Shown here: positions 22,609 through 34,702 of the stretch, piece by piece
How positions within the stretch are numbered: the first letter of the stretch is position 1
How the letters are laid out: the number at the start of each line of letters is the position of its first letter
Assembly (NCBI RefSeq): GCF_964355755.1
Contig: NC_092679.1
Coordinates: 6,634,001-6,698,000, forward strand
Length of the DNA: 64,000 nt
Source: Antedon mediterranea
Lineage: Eukaryota > Echinodermata > Crinoidea > Comatulida > Antedonidae
Direction of reading: 5' to 3'
Notes under the pieces: generated by a model
Database searches by the model: none
The model's input: the letters and a program-made list of their open reading frames with translations, nothing else
What the model was told of the DNA's origin: nothing
Made by a program: the position numbers and the translations under genes

Positions 22609-25600
22609 TCAGAAGAATTCCGCAAGACGAGCATCTGTTTGTAATCTTTGAACCAATGAGTTATATTTAATCGGAGCCAATTCTTTATGTCTGAATAAAA
22701 TAAGATTATATATAACTATATTGTATAACACCTACATAAATTTGATTGGAAGATTCTGGGTCACATGGCGTGCACTTGGGTCACAATAGTAAACAACATT
22801 TGGTGAATGATGAAAGTTTATATGTCAACTCGGCTTCACCTCGTTGAAATATGACCTTTTATCATTCACCTCATGCCATTATTTATACCATTACACTCAT
22901 AAATATTCATTATTTGTATATTATTGAACTATATGTGTATAAACTATATCTTAAAATATATGTATTTACCTGTTTAGCCTTAGCTCCAGTATATGTATCC
23001 TAAACATGGCCTCGCTGCAGTATTCAAGATATTCCTCTTCGTCTTCCTTTAACATGTTTACCTGGTTCTGTTGGTACCACTGCTGTTTCTTTTGTAATTC
23101 AGCAGTTTCCTAATAACATATAAAAAAAAATTCTTTTAATGATAAATGTACAAAAGTCTATAAATGTAGATAATTAATGTGTTGGGTTTTTGAAAAGTGT
23201 ATAGAGAACTTTATTATGCACATGTAGACAGACCTACTACTTAATGCCCCATCCAATGGACGATTGAATGGGTGCAGAGCATCTTGCAAAAGGACACAAC
23301 ATGGTAAAAGAAACTGGGGATTTTTTGTGAAATCAGACCATCAATGAATTGATACTATAGAAATAATATCCTATCTATCTATGGACAACATTTACTGGAG
23401 TGTTAAGTGAGAAAAAGTAACTTTGAGTCACTGGATGAAGCTGAAGAGATTTGAATTATACAACCATTTAGGCAGAAAATAGTTCTCGGTAGCATTGTCA
23501 AATGGTAAATTTGGGCAGACAGTTGAAAGTACAGTGGCGTAATGGCTATGAGTGCTCACTGGGTAAACCAAGGAGCTTATGGGGGCCCCTGACCATTGCT
23601 GAGAGGAAAAAAATCAGGCATTAAAATATGATGAAAAAGGCTGAAAACGCCTGAGGCCTCCAGTGTTGGAAGGCCACTTAGGGTTTCTAAACCAGGGTCC
23701 TCAGGCCTAGGCTGCGTTACACCACTGTGAGAGTACCTTTTCAAATCTAGCCTGAATAAGATTAGCCTTATCTATCAGTCTGTGTTTCAAGTCAGCAAGG
23801 CAATCTAACTTCAGCTCCATTGCTTGGTCTTTGTTAAGCCGTTCTGGGTCTCCCTTTTGGGCTAAGAACGGTGCCAGATAGTCAAGTTCCATCTCCTCTC
23901 GTCGCTTTTTCTCTTCAAGAAGTAATTTTTCCTACAAAAGTAATAAAAATGTCAACTAAAATTTGGTATTAAGAGAGCTGGGGAACCCTCCCTGAGGGGC
24001 ATAAATAAGGGTGTATAATCAGGAACAGATCCATGATTTGTTTTACTAAAATATAATATTATTAGTTTATCCAAAATATAAATCATAAAACAGTTTTATA
24101 ATTGCATATACTTAGCTGTGAAAAGGGGGAGGGGGAAGCATGTGACCCTGCACTCCCCCCTCACCCTAGATCCTCCCCTGACAGATGACATATAATAATT
24201 GAATGTATAGTTTTTACTTACTCGGTCAAGCCTGTGCTGTTTAGCTTTCTCATTTCGTTCGGTGTCATACACAGATATAACCAAATCCGACCTGGCCTCC
24301 TCATTCAGACGATTTTCAAGAATTTCTCGAACCTATTAAAAAAAAATGTATTACCAAAAAACTAATCTATTAAAAACGATTCCAGTTTTTTTTTAAATAG
24401 TTCAGGACGTCTTTTCATAAATCATTAAGAGAATTGTTTAAAAAAATATATACCTCTTCTTCTGACTCTCGTACTGCTAACACTGTCTTATCTTCCAGGC
24501 TGACCATATCAACCAGCATGGTATACACCTCTAAATTTTTAGCATTTTTTTGATGTGGGTTCACTTGGAATGTCTGAGTGAGGTCAGGTGCGAATGACAG
24601 AATAGATCCTTTATCATTTGCGTTAGGGGGTTTGATAAACTCCCTCGTGGATGCGGTAATGTTGCTACTCTGGTGGTGGAACATCAGCTGTATTCGATCA
24701 TCTTTGATTTGGAAAACCAACTCTGCAATGTCTTCATTGGCTGATTTTTTTGGGTTTCGGTGAAATTTGTTGGTGATTTTCTAGACAGAATATTATAATA
24801 ATAAATTAGTAATTTCTGTATTTCAGTGGTGGATTCGGATTTTGAAATATGGATTGGAGGGGGATCAGGACCTAACAATTATAAAATGACTGAATAGTTA
24901 TGTAAAAGAACACAAATATAATATATTTTATAAAAAAGTCTGAAGCGAAGGCATAATAAAAAATAAATAAATGAGGAGAGAATAAAATGCATATACTGTA
25001 CCAACCAATATTGGCCGTGGATTGTGACTAGGGGCTGCATTAGCTGGTTCTAGCTTCTTTGGTCTCTTCCCAAATTGAATATTCCTGTAATGAAGAAAAT
25101 CTTGTCTATTGGTGAAGTACTCTGTCATCGCCATTGCCGTTTCTTCCCGCTTTACAAGTCCGTCGACACGAGAATGGTGATAGAAAATCATAGTTCTTTC
25201 AGTTTCTGGACCTGGTGTCATTGCCTTGTAAAGATGCTCTGTAAGATTTGAAAAATAAATATAAAAATGATTTGTTGGTGTTGAAAAATGCATTTCCCCA
25301 GGCAAACACATTTTCCACGTACTGTACTTAAATTTATGTTAAAAGCGCCCTCTATAATATTATATTTTTTTAATGTGTATAGCGCCCTCTATTGTTTGGC
25401 TATGCTTTTCTAAATTCTCTGGATATCACTTTTTCAAATTTGGACCTCCGAGAAGTCAGACAATTAGAAAGTTTATTACCTTTGAGGTTCTGCTGTCTTC
25501 CTTCTTTGTAGTATTCTGTAATCTGTCCAGATCTGTGATTGTGGAACCTCATGTCCAGTTTATCGGCTCTGTGTGCGTACCATTCCTTCACTTGAATTAA

Positions 25601-28600
25601 TTCTTTCACTAATAAAATTAAATGAATAATTATCAGATACTTTATTCCAAACACTCTTTGTGATATTTCAGTAAACTAGTATTGTTTAGCCACTGTTGGA
25701 AAGCAGAGTTTAGCAATGAAACTTAACTCTATGGCCTACACGTGTCTAGTTCACGCTCTAGTTAATATTATACCGTCAACATTAAAATACTAACTTTCTC
25801 TGTCGTGATATATGCTTAGTCTCGTTATAAGACCGTCATCCATTAAGTAGCGGGCAAACTTCTCAAGTTTGGATCTTTTGTAAAGAATTGTCTTCTTTCC
25901 TTTCGGACATCTTGACTGGAACTGCTTCAACGTCAAGTTAATAGGGCTGACCCACGAGGGCGGCATATCAAGATGCTTTTCTTCCTCTTTCTCTTCATCC
26001 TTAAATAATATTAACAATTTGTAAATATTAAGTACTGTATGTCTAAATATGGCAAGTATGTCTAAATATGGCAAGTATGTCTAAATATGGTAAGTACTGT
26101 ATGTCTAAATTTGGCAACATGTCTAAATATGGTAAGTACGTGTCTAAACATGGCAGGATTTCTAAATATATTAAGTGCGAGTTTGAATAAAGTAAGCGGT
26201 ATGCTGACAGAGGAGTATGGAGAAAAATGTCAAAAGAACTACGTACCTCTTCGTCGTCAAATGCTTCAAGCTCATCCTCATCAGCAATCTCTAAAATTGG
26301 TTTCTCGTTGCCCGGAAACATGTACTCCCACCTGACGCAATCACCAAGATCAAAAATCAAGTCCTACCAAGAAAAAGTAAGTTATAAATAAATCCAATTG
26401 AATATGAACCATACTATACCAGCTCCAAGTGATCAAAAGTTTAAGACATCTGCATATCAAGCAGAAAGTTCCAGGTTCAAAATCTTGGTGCGGCAGCTTT
26501 TTCTCATTCTCAGATTTTCTCCTCACTACCATTTTAAAAATGAATTAATTTCCAGTATATCTCTGGCCAATTTTGAGTTCCTTGATTATATGATTATTAG
26601 TATTTGTTTTATCTACGGAGACTGTACATACATCAAGACTTGTGTGCCATTTTGCTGGTGAACATGGTTTTAACTAGACAGTACATGCTGGTTGAGTACT
26701 AACTCTTTGAAGTATCAGTGGGCGTAATGTAGAGACCTGGGGCTCCTGGTTTAAAAACCCTAAGTGGCCCTCCAACATTGAAGGCCTTGGGCGTTTTTAG
26801 CCTTTACCGACATATTTCAATGCCATAACCTCAGGGGCTCTGGGTTTAGTGAGCGCTCATAGCCATTACGCCACTTAATCAATTATAGGCCTATACAATC
26901 TTTCAGTTTCAAGATTTGATTTCATTCCTACCTTGCATCCATTAGAGCAATCTTGCATGTTGACATAGTAGTTGGTGTTGTTCCACAAGGATTCAATGCC
27001 GTGGAACCTTTCATCATGTGTGAGGTAGTAATTGCCAGTAAACGGTTCAATAAAGAAGTTTTCTGGTACTTCACGTTTTCCTGCCAACACCAGCACCCAA
27101 CTGTGTATTCTAAGACCATGTAAATCATCTGCTGGTGCTTTCTCTAGTTCCTACAAATATTGGTAAACAACATTTAATTGGTATCGTTATTCTTTCTTTC
27201 TTTCTTTTTTTATTATCCATACAAAACAAACAAAACAATATTGTAAATGAATATAATACAATGGATAATTAGAGCTGGAAAATAGCAAAACACTAGTCAA
27301 TTCCAACCCCACAACACTTTAAGTTAAAACAAATTATAGTTATTCCTCTTTCATCCCATTGGGACATAGAGAAATTCTTGTAGTTTCTCCATAACAAAAT
27401 GATTAAACTTTTAAGGTCATAAATAAACAGAACACTGAGGCAACACTGGACCTCCAGTTTTCAGTCCAAGAAGCCTTTTTTTACAACCAGCTCTTATGGT
27501 CAATTAATGCCTTGAACCTGCAATAAAATAGATGTGGCCTCAAGTGTCCTGTTTTAACTACTCGGCCATTCAACCATATTACTTTCATACAGTAGTTTAC
27601 CATAATATATAATACAGTAATGTGTATAAAATAATTAAAAACATTGTACGCATTCTAACCTCCTGTTTTTGTTCTTCTTCAAGTCGTTTCTTTTCAAGTT
27701 CGTTTTCGATTTCTTTCGTCCGCCTCATTTCTTGCTTACGAATAAATTTACTTTGAAGATCCTTGGGAGGTTTAACGGTGTACTTCTTCAACACCTTCTT
27801 TTTCTCTTCTTCTTTAACCTGAAAAATATTATTTTTTAAATCACAAGGAACATGGCTGGAAGAATAGGAATATTACTGATTTACAACAAACATCAGACAT
27901 GCTATAGTATCTCCGAAATGTGTTTCAAAACAAATTCTGTGATGATCAAAAACAAATTTGGATGCATGTTGAATTATACTCAAAAACCTTTAATCCGTTT
28001 GAAATTTACCGAGTGCATGGGTGTTGTAATTGTTAAAGCCAATCATAGTGTAAAGAGCTTATAAAATAAGCACATATGCAGTACCTCATCCTTCTTTTTT
28101 AGCAGCGGGCAAATTTCTCTGATTTCATCACACAGTGTTGTCTCACGGTTAGCATAGCCACACACAACATATGCATCGTAGCCTGCTCCCAGAAGAAACG
28201 AACACAGTATTGTACTCATTTCAAAGCTATTTCCCTGCTGTGTCTCAAGTATGGTGGTTGGTGAACGTACAGTCCTAGGCTATAAAAGAAACAGAAATCT
28301 TTCCATTGTTTTATTCTTTGCTAAATTACTGGTGGGGTGGAGGGGGCTGGGGGGGGGGGGGAGAATGCACAATAGGAATGAAATAACATTTATATATACA
28401 CTGTATATAATACTGTAGGTTTTTTTCTGTTTTGTTTGTAGTACTGTACCTACCAATTCTATCGGCGAGTCCAATGGTTCAAATGTGATGTAATCTGCAA
28501 CAAATTCGGCACAGCCATCATAATTATATAGTTCTTGAAATGGTAGTAATGTTGGTTGGATTGTCGTACACACGAACTTCTCAACTTTGCATTCATTCGA

Positions 28601-29139
28601 AGGGTTTAAGAGCAATGGCTTCCTGTCCCGATAAAGATGTACAAACTGACGACGAAAGTTCTCGGCATATTGTAAAATCAACCTTTCTTTTGCAATATTT
28701 TCTTTGTATGTTATTGGGAATCTATCCATATTGATGATTGGTCTAAATGAAAAAAATAATAAAATAAAGAAAACAATTTCTGACAATGATCTAATATTAA
28801 TAAATTAGTATCACATTTTTTTTATAATATTTATATAGATAGGCTAAAACTAGGCTAGCCTATTCTATTGTATTGTATTTCTAGGCCTAGCCTAGCTAGT
28901 AGTAGGGCCTAGCTAGTCTATATGATGAGTATTGTCTAGCCTATAAAATATCCATAAACTCACGTGTCAATTTTTGGAGGGACATCTATATGTATTTTAT
29001 CAAGCTCTTCTCTCATTTCTTCAACACCTGCCAGAGCTTCGGCGGGGATTTCTTCTGCGTCTCCGCCTCCATTTTCCATTGTGTCAGGTTCGTCTGTTGT
29101 TGTGGTCAGGCCTAGCTGTGCTGCTTGCTCTTCCTCCAT
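22609..29139 (-). CDS. DRC7: Dynein regulatory complex subunit 7 (14 exons, complete)
   Basis: Exons from 5' to 3': 29139-28964, 28742-28454, 28279-28085, 27818-27660, 27150-26932, 26363-26247, 25999-25795, 25608-25480, 25238-25006, 24780-24454, 24332-24222, 23931-23737, 23109-22970, 22690-22609. They join in phase to 2577 bases (858 aa plus TGA), close to vertebrate DRC7/CCDC135 (about 870). DRC7 is part of the nexin-dynein regulatory complex that controls axonemal dynein in motile cilia and sperm. Features: acidic N-terminus; transglutaminase-like segment near 156-200 (GNSFEMS, GAGYDAYVV); KKYTVKPPKDL; Lys/Glu coiled coil; HSWVLVLAGKREVPENFFIE; RVDGLVKREETAMAMTEY; YDTERNEKAK; MELDYLAPFLAQ; C-terminal coiled coil ending RHKELAPIKY. 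Ser173 stands where, from memory, vertebrate DRC7 has Cys. All introns are GT-AG. The start is the first ATG, followed by an acidic stretch as in the family. Confidence 0.95.
23524..23735. mobile_element. hAT-type MITE with 8-bp target duplication at a DRC7 donor
   Basis: The element body 23532-23727 has ends CAGTGGCGTAATGGC and GCTGCGTTACACCACTG. It is flanked by TGAAAGTA (23524-23531) and TGAGAGTA (23728-23735), an 8-bp target-site duplication with one mismatch, as expected for hAT transposition. The right duplication overlaps intron bases +2 to +9 after DRC7 exon 12 (donor GT at 23736-23735). A second copy is at 26716-26876. Confidence 0.8.
26036..26180. repeat. Minisatellite, about 18-bp unit
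   Basis: Roughly seven imperfect copies of ATGTCTAAATATGGCAAGT in the DRC7 intron between exons 6 and 7. The unit has no relation to the neighbouring exons. Confidence 0.8.
26716..26876. mobile_element. hAT-type MITE, copy 2
   Basis: The ends CAGTGGGCGTAATG and CATTACGCCACTT and the interior block AAAACCCTAAGTGGCC match the copy at 23532-23727 in the opposite orientation (GGCCACTTAGGGTTTC there). No target duplication is obvious and the last base of the right end has changed, so this copy is older. It lies in the DRC7 intron after exon 5, about 55 bp from that exon. Confidence 0.65.
27440..27572 (-). mobile_element. SINE family B, copy 3 (partial)
   Basis: The plus strand reads CACTGGACCTCCAGTTTTCA, then CCTTGAACCTGC (B-box complement) and TTTTAACTACTCGGCCATTC (A-box complement), in the same order as 14945-15226. 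It lies in the DRC7 intron between exons 4 and 5. Confidence 0.6.
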
Positions 29140-29480
29140 GGTAATAACTCGTTGTAAAAATATTTAGAGTCTTCGAAATACAAAAATAAACAAATTCACT
29201 TATTACAATGTTTACTCTAAACTATAATCCTATAAAAGACAATTGTAAATTTGTTGTCCGTTTTCTGCACTCGGTGAATGCTTTGCTTATCATGGCCTAG
29301 CAACGCAAACAACTATTTATTGAGCATGCGCAAACAAATCTTTTAACTGGATGGGAAATCCCTATTCTATTGTTTCGCGTTTTGTGATAATCATTCCTTT
29401 CATAGTGCAAGTGCTGTGGATAACATTTTGGTAGTGCGTACTATTTCTATCTACTTGTATCATTTGCAATGGTAAATGTA
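29140..29480 (-). promoter_or_regulatory. DRC7 upstream region with a weak X-box candidate
   Basis: Upstream of the DRC7 start, CATGGCCTAGCAAC at 29291-29304 (reverse complement GTTGCTAGGCCATG) contains one good X-box half site (GTTGCTAGG) about 150 bp from the ATG. RFX X-boxes are common in promoters of ciliary genes. The second half is poor, so this is a candidate only. AGCATGCGCA at 29321-29330 is an NRF1-like half site. Confidence 0.3.
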
Positions 29481-29906
29481 TAGAACTTGTGAAAAACATC
29501 CTTATACAAAGAATTGTGCTTATGTAAGCTTTTTGTGCTCTAAGATCTCAACATCATGAGTATAAAATAATTAGCCTATAACCATTGATTATAAGCACCT
29601 ATTTCTAATGTCTTGTTATCTTTTAACTATATGTTGGCATCCACTTTTTTCACTTTCATTTCAATACAATACAATACAAGTGACAACAAAATCTTATTAA
29701 AGATTTACATACATACATTATTATTCAGATATTGTGTATTAGTATAGGCTACCAGTTAATGATGTTTTTAACAAAATATCTTCGTTTTTTCAGTTGTTCC
29801 CATAAAAATATTGTACATACTATAATTATCATTGGATATTGTATACGAAAAACAGAGAAAATTAAAACTTTATTTCTTAAAATGGTGGTATGCCTAACTG
29901 TTAAAT

Positions 29907-29958
29907 TTAGGATTCGTAATTTTCACCCACGCGGCCGCTCGATTCCCGCCACACGAGA
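29907..29958 (+). pseudogene. tRNA-Glu pseudogene (3' part)
   Basis: The sequence TTAGGATTCGTAATTTTCAC, then CCACGCGGCC and TCGATTCCCG, matches the anticodon and T arms of the tRNA-Glu(UUC) genes nearby, with a 3-base loss before the T loop and changes in the anticodon stem. The 5' half is not recognisable. Confidence 0.75.
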
Positions 29959-30287
29959 ATCATATTTATTCGTTATTCACTACAAAATAAAAACATTTCA
30001 TTAAATTCATTCAAATTATTTATACAAAAACAAAATATATTATTTATAATAGATAGATCGAACACAATTGGAAATGGTACAAGGCAAAACAAAAACCAAA
30101 ACAAAAACAAACAAAACACATGCCAAATGAAACAAAACAACTCTTAAAATGCAACTAAAATACGACTATATTTTATAAAATTTTACAAATTTGCATATTT
30201 GATGGCATTCTTGTTATCTTATACGAGACCTTTGTAACTTGTATTGTCACTAATACAATGATTGGATGTCAAAAAACATTAAGCATC

Positions 30288-30359
30288 TCCCGTGTGGTCT
30301 AGTGGTTAGGATTCGTGGTTTTCACCCACGCGGCCCGGGTTCGATTCCCGGCACAAGAA
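30288..30359 (+). tRNA. tRNA-Glu (anticodon TTC) with mismatched acceptor stem
   Basis: A 72-base tRNA-Glu with A box, B box (GGTTCGATTCC), anticodon stem CGTGG/CCACG and anticodon TTC at 30321-30323. The 5' acceptor arm TCCCGTG faces CACAAGA, giving two mismatches where the minus-strand copies at 43 kb have a perfect CACGGGA. A T run at 30366-30372 can end Pol III transcription. Its 3' flank (GAAGCTTGTGTTTT) is shared with the copy at 42950-43021. It may be a recent decaying copy. Confidence 0.8.
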
Positions 30360-30719
30360 GCTTGTGTTTTTTTATTATACTTTTCTTAAAAAGTAACAAA
30401 CTACTGTAATTAGAATACACTGAACGCATTCATAAAAACAAAATATTTCATTATTTACCAAAAAAATGATTACTTAGACATAGAACCAACACCCCACCCC
30501 AATAGAATAAGGCAGGGGTTGATCACTTAAAAACATTTATTTAAATTCACTTAAATCGTTCGTTCACAAATAAAACACATTTTTTATATCATGCAAAATA
30601 AAAAACGAAAACAAAAATCCCCCTCAAATACAACTAACATTTAAAATTTTGTATTTATTATTTTTATCTAAAGTACGATTCCAATTTTGTTACACTTGAA
30701 TGTTAAAACTAATATCATC

Positions 30720-30786
30720 TCCCGTGTGGTCTAGTGGTTAGGATTCGTGGTTTTCACCCACGCGGCCCGGGTTCGATTCACGGGAA
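30720..30786 (+). pseudogene. tRNA-Glu pseudogene with a 5-base deletion in the T arm
   Basis: Identical to the intact tRNA-Glu sequence through GGTTCGATTC, then it jumps to ACGGGAA. Five bases (CCGGC) that form the 3' side of the T stem are missing, while both acceptor arms are intact. A functional T stem cannot form. The break suggests a single deletion at short C homology. Confidence 0.85.
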
Positions 30787-31739
30787 GCATTAGTTTTTTT
30801 CAAGTAAAAAAACGTTACACACAAACTATTCAATAAAAAAATATTTTCAAACATAAATGTTACTGAGTAATTCGATTTGGCATTGGCTCGTTTAACAATA
30901 CAAGGGTGACCTTTGACTTTATTATTGCCTTCCTTTTTTAAGTGATCCACAGTTCCTATGGAACATTCGTGGAAAGAAGAACTGACATTTTATTTGGGAC
31001 GTCATTGTTAAACAGGTTAGTGTTATATAACTTACATGGGACAGAGAGTTAACTCCTTACATGGGTGTGACAGGGTGCGGTTGTAAATGTCATCTTTTAT
31101 TCGCTGTAGTTTTAAACAGCCAGTTGCGATAAGATAATAAATCACAGTCCTACACCAGTGCTAATTTAAATTTGTTCTATAAGGTATTTATTTAATTTTT
31201 CTAATTTTAATGTAAAGTTCATGGAAATATAACTCTAATGATAGTTGTTGTATCGTAGCCATTTAGTAACGATATTTTCGCTTTCGTAAAAGCATGTTTG
31301 TATAATTCACGAAATTGTTTTTATTAGTTTTTTTATATTGTGTAATGCTCTCAGATTATTATCATTACATTGGTTGTTTCGATTGGTCGATCTGAAACCT
31401 ATAAGTAAGAAAATAATAAGTAGGATATTATCATTCATGCTTTGTACATTACCTGATGAGAGTGGCCAGCTTTGCCAATTTGTTATTTATATGTGTTATG
31501 ATGAAAATAAGATATATATAATAGTACTGTAAAAGCAATATTACTTTCCATGAAAAACATCTAAGATCCAGATCCATATATAACAAACATGCACCGAAGA
31601 GGATTCAAGCAATGTGCTGTATTCTAACTAATAACATAGGCCTACAGTGTTTCAAGTACCGTGTGTCATAGAGTAATACTCTATAAAACTATGTAAGTGT
31701 TTCAAAACAATGTATTCGATCTCATATATTAATAGACGA
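30787..31739. other. Gene-free intergenic stretch
   Basis: No exon, RNA gene or repeat family is supported here. A plus-strand reading frame of 64 codons near 31.34-31.53 kb has no recognisable features. Confidence 0.4.
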
Positions 31740-31862
31740 AGTTTCTACTGACACTAATTTAAAATTGTGATGCGCCCAAATATGGTAGTGATATGACATC
31801 ATCATGTCCATATATGGACACATCACTTGTCACATAAAGTTTGATAGTGTAGACAGCTAGCT
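31740..31862. mobile_element. CArG foldback MITE, copy 4 (left end lost)
   Basis: The interior GATGCGCCCAAATATGGTAG with a perfect CArG box at 31776-31785 and the right end AAAGTTTGATAGTGTAGACA are present; the left inverted repeat is missing. Confidence 0.65.
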
Positions 31863-32250
31863 TTTGTAAATCAATACAACTCAACAAAACAGGCGTTATG
31901 TCAGGGGTTGGTGGTGTTATCATATTCATGTTTTTGTGTTGATTACAGGATGATAAAATATTAATAAATAAACAAAATCATAACAAAAATTCAATCTGTA
32001 ACCCTATTAGTACACACATGACACGTGATCTTTACCTCTATCACGTCATTTCCAACACTTTAAAGAAACTGCGAAAAACTGAAAAAAAAACTTGTATAGA
32101 ACCTATGATTAATAACGTTACATTAAAGGGAACTACTTTGGTACACTTAGGCCATTATACTATATTTCCGCTTTAATCCGGATGGGCATGGTTGTCAAGA
32201 TGTACAGAAGAGGGTCAAATTAGCTCATAGGTCGATAAAGTCGTCAAACC

Positions 32251-32467
32251 TTTAAGCGTGTTCCCACTAGGGACGCAACGTAAAACGCAATCTACGCAAC
32301 GTAAGCAAATGCCCTTCTAATAATTGTGTTTGCCCCCGCCTGCGTGAAATCAAACCTGCGATATTTGCAGCACTATTGCGTCGTCGGTTTCCACTTGTGA
32401 TTACGCAATACAGCACTTTGCATCAATACGTCGCTGCGTTGCGTCGCTAGTGGGAACCAAGCTTTAG
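32251..32467. mobile_element. Foldback MITE family 3 (TTCCCACTAG ends), copy 1
   Basis: Ends TTTAAGCGTGTTCCCACTAG and CTAGTGGGAACCAAGCTTTA are inverted repeats, with ACGCAACGTAA-type repeats just inside both ends and a centre ATTGTGTTTGCCCCCGCCTG. Other copies lie at 34703-34888, 34882-35090, 37629-37820, 39782-39903, 40590-40690, 48838-48950 and 53326-53655. Confidence 0.75.
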
Positions 32468-32480
32468 AAAAATACATGGG

Positions 32481-33983
32481 TGATTCTTCAGTAAGTGTCT
32501 AATTTCAGGTTTATAAAAAAATCGTTTTTAAAACTTGAATTTTTTTAAATTTTAAAGTTTATTCAGCAGATAAATGAACATGTATTACATGGCAAGCGTA
32601 TGTTTGGCGCGATCTTTATTATTATATATTTCGTATTTTATTCGCATTAAATACATGGTACCATGTTGGTCATATCCGTCACATTTATGGAATATACACA
32701 AATAGAAAAAATAACGGTTTAGGAATTATAAAATTATTTCCATTATTAATTCTTTGATACTATACAGTATTTTTGTTCTCGATTAATCAAAAAATGATTG
32801 TTTTAACATTTATTAGTATGATGTTATACGTTCAAAACCATTTACTATTCCAAAAAATAATGAATTTCAGAAAATAGGATGACTGTCAGTGATGTTTTAC
32901 AAAATTCTGTTGACATTTTAGAAGAATATGGTTTATATTTCAATTATACCACATAATTGCGTTCATTACTGAAATATTTGAGGATTTTAAAGGATAAAAT
33001 ATCCATGTGACGGAGATGAAACCATGACGGAAATGACTTTAAGATATGATTTGAATATGTTTATTGACCAGAGTCACATATATTTACAATGTAATAACAT
33101 AATAAAGATAAACAAAACAAAATGTACAACAAAAAAAGGCCCTGGCAATAACAAAAAGTCATATCCGTCACTGGCCGTCATCTCCGTCACAACGAAACAT
33201 TGGGAAATGTGACGGAGCTGACCGTGACGGAGATGATGTATTTAGCTTAGAACAGCCCAGGATCACCCCGTAGGCATGTCTGACAGCGGAGACGGAGTAC
33301 ATACTTCTAGATACCGTGAATAAATTGTACTTCCAATAGAAAAAAAAATCAGAAATTATAATTATTTAATGAGTTCTATACCGTTCGGATATGACATTGA
33401 ATAAAGGTACGCAACTGTAATTTTTCTAAAACCTCGTTTTATTAGCTTTTTTCCTCTTTTATTGAAAATGATGTGCGGCTAGTTTTATTTCAATATCTTC
33501 GTATGTTTACAACGCACAATCAATTTTTTCCCCGTCGTTTATTAAACTGTAGACGGCACATTTAAATTATGTGACGGATATGACACAAAACTGCGGGACA
33601 AGCTTTTTCCAAACAAAAACTTAAAAGTTTGAGATTTAATGTATGTACAGATGTATTTTGAAGAATAAAATCGCATGATATCATGATTAACTAACTTTTT
33701 ACAATATTTTCAATAACAAAGTCCTGTTATGAAATATATACAGCGATCATAAAATTGAAGATGTACGATCGGGACATGAGGTTTTAGGGGGTTAAGTTGC
33801 CTGAAACATTTTTATAAAAATTAACAATATCAATGTTATTATCTTTGGTTTATGTAATTAATTATATTTACAATAATGATGATTATGATATAAGTCAAGA
33901 ATTTTTATTTTTGAATGATGAATTTTCAGTCTCTATCTCACCAAAGTATCGGGACACGATTTTAGACACTTACTGAAGAATGA
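32481..33983. mobile_element. 1.5-kb TIR element with internal GTGACGGA repeats
   Basis: The termini 32481-32502 and 33962-33983 are 22-bp inverted repeats with one mismatch (core TTCTTCAGTAAGTGTCTAA). Inside, a motif GTGACGGA(T/G)ATGA recurs in both orientations: 32670-32683, 33006-33019, near 33022-33037, 33159-33170, 33178-33191, 33209-33222, 33223-33236 and 33570-33585, with a weaker one near 33382. No transposase reading frame is present, so it is non-autonomous. No clear target duplication was seen. Confidence 0.7.
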
Positions 33984-34009
33984 CTACAGTACTAAACTTA
34001 TCAAAATTT

Positions 34010-34690
34010 TCGCATTAGGAGAATAGTCCAGATCCCTATGTATTTTCGTGAGCAGATCATGGGGAAAGTGTAAACATTGTGTTTTATGAATATTTGAATC
34101 ATGCTGGTTATAAAAACCCATGTTGTCAAATTTCTAAAATTCATCTTTGACCTCTGACCTCAATTTGAATGTTTTGACCCATTGAAAACAAAATGGTCAT
34201 ATCTTTGCAAAGCTTATTTTAAATGAAATAATTTTAGTGTCAAATTATTTGGGAGATGCATATTAATATTCGTTCTAATGGAAAAGTTTGTCCAAAAATG
34301 GCCGGAAGCATGATTTTTGGCAATTTTGACCTTTGACCTACATATCATATAACTCCGTAACTAACAGTTGGACAAACTTTAAATAGGGCTCAAATTAATC
34401 TGAAGATATATATTTCTATTCAGTCTAATAAGAACTTTTTCGAGAAAATGACCCAAAATATTCTTATTGACCTTTGACCTGTACAGGTAGTACACATTCC
34501 TACAGTCTTAAAAACTATTGGCCGTAAAAGGTTTTTTTTTTTGTGAAATTGAGCTAAAAGTCCATCTTTTTGGTTTAATAAAAGCTATCTAGCAGATATT
34601 AATACACAAAATTCATATTTTATTGGATAGATATTATGATTATCTTTCCAATAAAATATGCTGTTTGTGTAAGAATGTCTGTACAAGATT
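34010..34690. repeat. Dispersed repeat with periodic TTTGACCT/DR1 motifs, copy 1
   Basis: Three to four degenerate units of about 140-160 bp, each with TTTTGACCTTTGACCT, an ATATC or TAACT stretch and a block like ATTCGTTCTAATGGAAAAGT followed by AAAATGGCCGGAA. Sites TGACCTTTGACCT lie at 34327-34339 and 34468-34480, and the variant TGACCTCTGACCT at 34148-34160. A related copy is at about 61440-61890. Confidence 0.65.
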
Positions 34691-34702
34691 GTTTTAAGCT
34701 TG

